NCBI RefSeq assembly: GCF_023091745.1
Contig: NC_068926.1
Coordinates: 64,044,001 to 64,108,000 of the forward strand
Length of the DNA stretch: 64,000 nt
DNA from: Budorcas taxicolor
Taxonomy: Eukaryota; Chordata; Mammalia; Artiodactyla; Bovidae
Direction: 5' to 3'
Shown here: positions 51,601 through 60,600 of the stretch, in pieces
Layout: the number at the start of each line of letters is the position of its first letter
Numbering within the stretch: the stretch's first letter is position 1
Notes under the pieces: model-generated
Told to the model about the DNA's origin: nothing
The model's input: only the letters and a program-made list of their open reading frames with translations
Database searches by the model: none
Program-made: the position numbers and the translations under genes

Positions 51601-54600
51601 AGCGGGACACGGAGAACCATACATCTGTGGATGGATATACTGAACCCCATATCCAGCCAACCAAATCAAGTAGCAGACAGAACATCCCTCGCTGTAGAAA
51701 CTCCGTTACGTCAGCAACAGACGAACAGCCTCACACTGGAAATTACCGATTACAAAAGACAATATTCGGAAGGGAAATTTTGCCAAAGTGAAATTGGCAA
51801 GGCATGTTCTAACCGGCAGAGAGGTTGCTGTGAAAATAATAGACAAAACTCAGCTAAATCCTACTAGTCTACAAAAGTTATTTCGAGAAGTACGAATAAT
51901 GAAGATATTGAATCACCCTAACATAGTAAAATTGTTTGAAGTTATTGAAACAGAGAAGACTCTCTATTTAGTCATGGAATACGCAAGTGGGGGTGAAGTA
52001 TTTGATTACTTAGTTCCCCATGGAAGAATGAAAGAAAAAGAGGCCCGTGCAAAATTTAGGCAGGTTTAAAGACTATGATCAATTTTATTTAGTCGAGTAG
52101 GGAAGGAACCTTGCCAGTATGAAGAATATGATTGTATCTGCTGTGCAGTATTGTCATCAAAAGTGCATTGTTCACCGTGATCTTAAGGCTGAGAACCTTC
52201 TCCTTGATGCTGATATGAATATTAAAATTGCTGACTTTGGTTTTAGTAACGAATTTACAGTCGGGAACAAGTTGGACACATTTTGTGGCAGCCCACCTTA
52301 CGCTGCCCCTGAGCTTTTCCAAGGGAAGAAGTATGACAGGCCTGAAGTGGACGTATGGAGCCTCGGCGTCATTCTCTACACGTTGGTCAGTGGCTCCTTG
52401 CCTTTTGACGGCCAGAATTTAAAGGAACTGCGGGAGCAGGTCTTAGGAGGGAAGTACCGTATTCCCTTCTATATGTCCACAGACTGTGAAAACCTTTTGA
52501 AGAAATTATTAGTGCTGAATCCAGTTAAGAGAGGCAGCTTAGAACAAATAATGAAAGATCGGTGGATGAATGTTGGTCATGAAGAAGAACTAAAGCCATA
52601 TGCTGAGCCTGAACCAGATTTCAATGACACAAAAAGAATAGATATCATGATCACCATGGGTTTTGTACAAGATGAGATAAATGATGCCTTAATAAATCAG
52701 AAATATGATGAAGTCATGGCTACTTATATTCTTCTAGGTAGAAAAGCACCTGAATTTGAAGGGGGTGAATCATTATCCAGTGGAAACTTGTGTCAGAGGT
52801 CTCGGCCCAGCAGTGACTTAAACAACAGCACCCTGCAGTCCCCTGCTCACCTGAGGGTCCAGCGGAGCATCTCAGCAAACCAGAAGCAATGACGCTTTAG
52901 TGATCATGCTGGTCCATCCATTCCTCCTGCTGTATCATACACCAAAAGGCCTCAGGCTAACAGCGTGGAAAGTGAACAGAAAGAGGAGTGGGACAAAGAC
53001 ATGGCTCGTAAACTTGGCAGCACAACAGTTGGATCAAAAAGTGAAATGACTGCAAGTCCTCTTGTAGGGCCAGAAAGAAAAAAGTCTTCAACTATTCCAA
53101 GTAACAATGTGTATCCTGGAGGTAGCATGGCAAGAAGGAATACGTAGGTCTGCGAAAGAACCACAGATCGATACACAGCATTGCAGAACGGAAAAGACAG
53201 CAGCCTTACAGAGATGTCCGCAAGCAGCATGTCCACTGCAGGCTCCGCCGTGGCCTCCGCTGTGCCCTCGGCACGACCCCGCCACCAGAAGTCCATGTCC
53301 GCTTCCGGCCATCCTATTAAAGTCACACTGCCAACCATTAAAGACAGCTCTGAAGCTTACAGGCCCGGCACAACCCAGCGCGTGCCTGCTGCGTCGCCAT
53401 CTGCTCACGGTATTAGCGCCTCGACCCCCGACCGCACCCGCTTCCCCCGCGGCAGCTCCAGCCGCAGCACCTTCCACGGGGAGCAGCTGTGCGAGCGCCG
53501 CAGCGCCGCCTGCAACGGGCCGCCCGCCTCCCCGTCCCACGAGCCGGGGGCCTTCGCGCACGCCAGGAGGGGCACGTCCACTGGTATAATAAGCAAAATA
53601 ACATCCAAATTTGTCCGCAGGGATCCAAGTGAAGGCGAAGCCAGTGGCAGAGCCGACACCTCAAGAAGTACAACAGGGGAACCAAAAGAAAGAGAAAAGG
53701 AGGAGGGTAAAGATTCCAAGCCACGTTCTCTGCGGTTCACGTGGAGCATGAAGACCACTAGTTCAATGGACCCCAATGACATGATGAGAGAAATCCGCAA
53801 AGTGTTAGATGCAAATAACTGTGATTATGAACAGAAAGAGAGGTTTTTGCTTTTCTGCGTCCATGGTGATGCCAGGCAGGATAGCCTCGTGCAGTGGGAG
53901 ATGGAAGTCTGCAAGTTGCCACGACTGTCCCTCAACGGAGTCCGCTTCAAGCGAATATCCGGGACATCTATTGCCTTTAAAAACATTGCATCTAAAATAG
54001 CAAATGAGCTTAAGCTGTAAAGACACTCGAATTTACAGTATCAGGGAAGATACACCCATATATGAGGTACAGTTTTTGAATGTACTGGTGATGCCTAATG
54101 TGATTGGCCTGTGAATCTCCCCCATGTAGAATGTGCCCTTATTGCAATAAGGTTATACATAGTTACGAACTATAAAATTAAAGTCAGTATGAACTATAAT
54201 AAATATCTGTAGCTAAAATAGTAGGTTCACATGTACAGGTAAGTATATTGTGTGTTTCTGTTAATCTTCTGTTTATAGAGTTGTATAATAAAACAGATGA
54301 TTGCTTAAAAACTTGAAAAAAAAAAAAAAATGAAAAAACGGACTTCCAGGCCAGGGAACAAAACCAGAAATGAATGACAGAAACCCATCGTGAGGGCATG
54401 AGGGTATACCATAAGAGGATTTGTATTTTTCAATGAAGACTTTCTTAGTTCAACTGGGCTTCTGCACGCTGCCTGAAAGAACAAACAAATGGACAAGTGA
54501 TCTCCGGCCCTTGAGCTGGCCTTCCTGCCTCCCATAAATTGCAACCAGCTTCTCTTCTAAAACCTCCTAGGACTGAAGTGCTAAAATGAAATGGGACTTG

Positions 54601-57600
54601 GAAAAGGACTCTGGAGGTCAGTATCATCTTGCAAATGTGGACAGGGCTTTCATCAGAATTATATTCCGCGAACCAGCAAGCGTGTTTTGTTTCACTGAAT
54701 AACAGCCTGTTTTTATTTCTTTAAAACAGTGGTCCCCAACCTTTTGGCACCAGGGACCAGTTTTGTAGAAGATAATTTTTCCATAGACAGGGCAAGGGGG
54801 GAGGGATGGTTTCAGGATGACTCAAGCACATGACATTTACTGTGTATCTTATTTCTATTATTATTACATCAGCTCCACCTCAGATCATCAGGCATTAGAT
54901 CCCAGAGGCTGGGGACCCCTGCTTTAGAAAACAGGCAGATTTGGCCTCAGTGCCGTCATTTGCAGACCTCTCATGTAGGAAAGCAGACACCAAAACGGGC
55001 AGTTTTCTCACAGTGGCTGAACAACGGGTCATTCCTGTTTTCTTTTCTTTGCCTACATTCATTAAATTTTCCATCGTCCTATGATTATTTTCGATAAGAA
55101 GAGAAAGCTATTAACTTTGTAACAGGGATGCTGAAAGCCATGGTCATTTTGGTTTCCATCAGGTAAGGCACTCAGTAGCCTCCACTGTAAAGTGAGGATA
55201 ATAACACGTACCTCACTGGATTGTGAGGATTAAACAAGCTAGCACATTTTCCAGTGGTCATGTGTGGATGTGAGAGTTGGACCAAAAAGAAGGCTGAGCA
55301 CTGAAGAATTGATGCTTCTGAACTGTGGTGTTGGAGAAGACTCTTGAGACTTCCTTGGACTGCAAGGAGATCCAACCAGTCAATTCTGAAGGAAATCAGT
55401 CCTGAATAGTCATTGGAAGGATGGATGCTAAAGCTCCAGTACTTCGGCCACCTGATGCAAAGAACTGACCCATTGGGAAAGACCCTGATGGAGGGAAAGT
55501 TGAAGGCAGGAAGAGAAGGGGACGATAGAACATGAGATGGTTAGATGGCATCACTGACTCAATGGACATGGGTTTGAGCAAGCTCTGGGTGTTGGCGATG
55601 GACAGGGAAGCCTGGCGTGCTGCAGTCCATGCGGTCGCAAAGACTCAGATATGACTGAGTGACTGGAATGAACTGAACTGAAAGAAAGTAAAAGCCAGCA
55701 CTGGGTGCACGGAAAACTTTATTATTACAGTACAATGATGCCAAGAGAATCAGGGGCTACTGATCTCCCCACCTAACCAAGAATGCCATCAGGCTGCTCC
55801 TCCGCCCAGGGCCTCCTCCCCAACCACCCACTCTCCCCACCCTGTCCATGGTCTCCCCAACCAGCTAGCTTGATCCTCCAGCTTCAGAAAATCTGAGACA
55901 TCCCATTTTTATACACACAGCCTTAAAACTCAGCAATTTGACCTAAAGCGCAACAAAGAAAAACTTAACCGCTAGAAAAACACCTTTCTGTGGCCTGGGG
56001 AAAACCATTCATGCCTGCCGTTTTGATTTCAAAACTGGTGACACAGCCCCTCCATCAGGCGGGCCCCAAACCCATCACAGCAAAGTAGGTGGGTGAACAC
56101 ACAGTGCTGCTGCGGTGGCTTTGCTTCAGGGTCAGCCTCAGAGCCGGTGGCTATTTTTAATCTGTTTCTGACGAAGCTGGAGGCCAATCAACATTAGCTC
56201 TGGGGGGCTGACCTTTGGCCGGCATTCGTTCCAAGACAAGCGTGGGGGCTGAAATACGCCACGGTGACTTTGGAGATGGCTTCAGGTGCAGGCAACGATG
56301 CAAGAGAGCTGTCAGCGAAACACCAAGCAGCGTCAGCTGCCCAGGCATGAGAACAGGCAGGGCTGCACGCGGAAGGAAGGAATAAACATCCTCAAGTGTC
56401 GTCATAGATTGGGCCCAGAGGGGGCCTTCCTGAATCCCCACAGCCTTCCACAGGGGAGGCCATAATCTCCTGCACACAGTAAAGAAACCGAGGCTCAGAG
56501 AGGCCCACAGACCTCAAGTCATACAGCTGGCAGGTGGCAGAGCTGGGCTTCCAGTCCGACTCTACCTGACCCCTGGAAGCTAATTTCAAGGCAGAAAGCC
56601 ATCTGAGATCAATGGAAGTAACTATATGGTCTGGACTTTGAAAAATAAGCACTTACATCTGAGACACAATTTTGAAGGCCAGGGTTCTCAACTGGGTGCA
56701 ACCCTGCTCCCTTGGGGACACATAGCAATGCCTGCAGACATTTTTGGGTGTCAAAATGTGCTCCTGGCATCTAGTGGATAAAAGCCAAGGATGCTTCTCA
56801 ACATCCTGCAAAGCCCCCCACAAAGACTGTTGTTCGGTCACTAAGTTGTGTCCAACCCTTTGTGATCCCATGAACTGCAGCACGCCAGGCTTCACTGTCC
56901 TTCACCATCTCCCAGAGTTCACTCAAACTCATGTCCATTGAGTCAGCGATGCCATCCAACCATCTCATCCTCTGTCGTCCCCTTCTCCTCTTGCCTTCAA
57001 TCTTTTCCAGCATCAGGGTCTTTTCCAATGAGTCAGTTCTCTGCACGAGGTGGCCAAAGTATTGGAGCTTCAGCTTCGGCATCAGTTCCTCCAATGAATA
57101 TTCAGGGTTGACTTCCTTTAGGATTGACTGGTTTGATCTCCTTGCTGTCCAAGGGACTCTCAAGAGGCTTCTCCAGCATCACGGTTTGAAAGCATCAATT
57201 CTTTGCGGTTCAGCCTTCTTTATAGTCTAACTCACATCTGTACGTGACTACTGGAAAAACCACAGCTTTGACTAGATGGACTGTTGTCAGCAAAGTGATG
57301 GCTCTGCTTTTTAATATGCTGTCTAGGTTTGTCTCAGCTTTCCTTCCAAGGAGCAGATGTCTTTTAGTTTCGTGACTCCAGTCACCATCTGCAGGGCCCC
57401 AAATGTTAACAGTGCCACCGCTGAGAGATCCTAGCAGACTAGAGCCATCCTTCCAGGCTTTGAATCAGAATCTACTACTTACGACCTGGGGAGTCATGGG
57501 AAAGTTGTTTCCACACTTTGTGCTTTGGCTCCTGATAAGAAACGCAAACATTCAAAATCCTAATGGTGGACTTCCCTGGTAGTCCAGAGGTTAAGAATTT

Positions 57601-60600
57601 GCCTTCCTATGCAGGGGATGGTGTGATCCCTGGCTGAAGAACTAACACCCTATATGTCATGAGGCAACCAGAGGTCCCGCTCACTCTAGAGCCCACGTGC
57701 CACAACTAGAGAACCTGGCCGTCTATGATGAGAAGCACATGTGTCGAAACTAAAGGGAAGCCTGTGCACATGCCACAACAAAGACCCAGCACAGCCCCAT
57801 CCCCAAAAAACTGATGCCCGGACTACTAATCAATCAGCATCTCTCGGGGTTCAGGGATTGAGGGGGGACTCAGGCATCTACATTTTTCAAAAGCCCCCCA
57901 GGAAACTAATGTGCACGACCCAGGAGTGAGACCCACCCACAGACCAACAATCAACAGGTCAACATGGGCAGCTGGCCATGGTGCTGAGCTGGATTCCCTT
58001 AGCAGTGATGTCACCAGGCGGTATTGTGGGGCTCACTGAAGACCAGATTCTTCTGCCTCATGGCCCTCAACTTTATTTCCTTCTATTCCACTCAAGACTC
58101 CTCTTGAGCAGCTCTTCTCCAACCACTCTGACCCACATTCATTCATCTGTTCTCTGAACTCTAGTCCTGTTTGCACACCAAAGGATGCTGGCTGGCATTT
58201 GGGACCTGGCCTTCCTGCTAGTCCTGGCTCCTCAGTAGATCGTCTAGGCCTTCAGGACAGGATCCCAAACACCTCACAACTCCCCAGGCATCTTTTGCAA
58301 CCGAATCCTGTCATCACTGTTATCAGCTGTCCAAATGTCTGTGCTGACTCAGGACAGCACTCAAGTTCTGTGCATAAGAAGCCTGGAAAGTCCAGTTAGG
58401 ATCAGCCTCAGGGACAGATGAGGAAACCAAGGTTCAGAGGGTGGATGACACTTGCTAAAGGTTACACAGCTCATGGCAGAGTGGGGCTGTCTATCTCCAT
58501 CTTTTTAGCGACTCTAAGCTAAGAGAGGAACCATGCAGTGACCCAAGAAAGCATCTTCATAGTGACTCAGATGGTAACATGCCTGCCTGCAATGCAGGAG
58601 ACGCAGGTTCAATCTCTGGGTTGGGAAGATCCCCTGGAGAAGGAAATGGCAACCCACTCCAGTACCCTTGCCTGGAAAATCCCATGGACAGAGGAGCATG
58701 GTAAGCTATACTCCATGGGGTCGCAAAGAGTCAGATACAACTGAGCGACTTGACTTTCACTTTTCAGTTTCATTATTATATACACTGTGATCACATGGCC
58801 TTTTGAACTTGCCAGGACAATTCCAATTTCTTGCAAGTTCATTTCTTTGGATTAAAGTATTTGTGAAAACTATTCTTTTGGATTAAGGTGTGGTTGGATG
58901 GCATCACCGACTCAATGGACATGAGTCTGAGCAAAGTCCAAGAGACAGTGAGACAGGGAAGCCTGGCACACTGCAATCCATGGGGTTGCAAGGAGTCAGA
59001 TATGACTTACCGATTGAACAACAATAAACAACAAAAGTTATAGGTTAGGGACTTCCCTGGTGGTACAGAGGTTAAGACTCCACCCTCCCAATGCAGGGGG
59101 CCCAGGTTCAATCCCTGGTCGGGGAACTAGATCCTGCATGCTCCAACTAAGAGCCTACATGCCTACATGCCGCAATGAAAACCCAGTGCAGCGAGAAAAA
59201 GAAGAGTTGCAGGCTAAAGTTTTTGTGGTGATAGGGGAAAAAATGCATCCTTTCCAGACCACCTGACCTGCTTTTGTTACTCTAGGATTTGAGTGTTTTG
59301 CCTGGACAGGTTAGATTAGGGATCCAAATGTGGAAGAAATATAACTCCCATACTCCCCAAAAAACTTAGTGCACAAGAATGACCGTGACCCAAATCTGGG
59401 AGCCCTGCCCTTCTGCAGGCCCTCTGCTCAGACACATTCTGAGCCCTCCAAGTCTCTCTGAAGGCTCTGACAGTCTGCTCTGCAGAAGGACCGAAAAACT
59501 GGAGGGCCAGCCTCCCTCCTGGAGGAGTGGCTGCACACCTGGGACATATCTCTTGCTCTCCCTGAAGCCCACAGCTGAGAAATCAACAACCACTGAGGTC
59601 CCTCTGGCTCTAGGAGTCTTTACTGCCTTGGTGTGCTCACCAGCCACAGTCACTAGTTGCCAGCCGAGTCCTTTAGTCTTCTGACTAGTCCAACATGAGG
59701 AAGGGCTGACATTTAGAGTCTGTTCAAGCACATCAAGCATTCGAACATGGCTGCCCATGGAGAGCCCTTTGCGCAACAGCCTGAGTGTGAATCCTGGTTA
59801 TCCTCGCACCAGCCCCGACAGCCTCAGTTTCCTCATCTGTAAAACGGGGGTGACAGCACCCACTGAGTGTCCCATGGTGGTGATGCAGACCTGGCATGAG
59901 CTCACCATACAGAGTATTCAGTCTGGCATCTTGAAAGCACCCCATAGAGGAAGCACTTCATTACTGTTGCCCCAGGGGGCTGTGATTTTGAATTACTAAG
60001 AAAACACCTGCTTCCCCCACCAGACCAAGTGTTCCCAGAAGACAGAGCTCAGGTTTCCCAAACATTTCTGGGTCCCTTCCTGTTTCTAGATGCAGACCGT
60101 ATACTCGGGAGATATTCAAGGAATGTTTATGGGCCAGATGGATATACCCTGGGAAAAGAATAAGTGAGAGAGACTTAGCTGTGAAGCTGTTTTTTGCTGT
60201 GCTGGTTATAATAAGGAAAAGGGAGAAGGAGCCCAAATATCCATTCTTTGTAGGAGATTATTTATACACTTTAAAGTGTATCCATTTAAAGGGACACAAT
60301 GGACCCCTTCTGCATGTTGCAGAACAAGGGTCGGCAAATGTCTCCTGTCCAGGATTAGATAGTAAATACTTCAGATTTTAGAGTCTAGACAGTCTCTATT
60401 CCACTACTAAACTCTGCCCTTGAAGCACAAAAACAGCTATATATGTTCCAATAAAACCTTATTTGTAGACCCTGAAATCTGAACTTCATGTAATTTTCAC
60501 AACTCACCAAGTAGTAATCTCCTTTTGATTTGTTTCAGTCATTCGAAAGTTATAAACTATTCTTTGGACTTCCCTGGTGGTCCAGTGGCTGACTCCACGC

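Noticed and set aside
51203..51685. 160-residue minus-strand frame over the MARK1 retrocopy 5' UTR
   Set aside because: A GC-driven shadow of the copied 5' UTR and start of MARK1.
51567..54020. Functional kinase gene, or MARK3 copy
   Set aside because: No introns, poly-A, target duplication and several disabling changes make it a retrocopy. The N-terminus and UBA/linker match MARK1, not MARK3.
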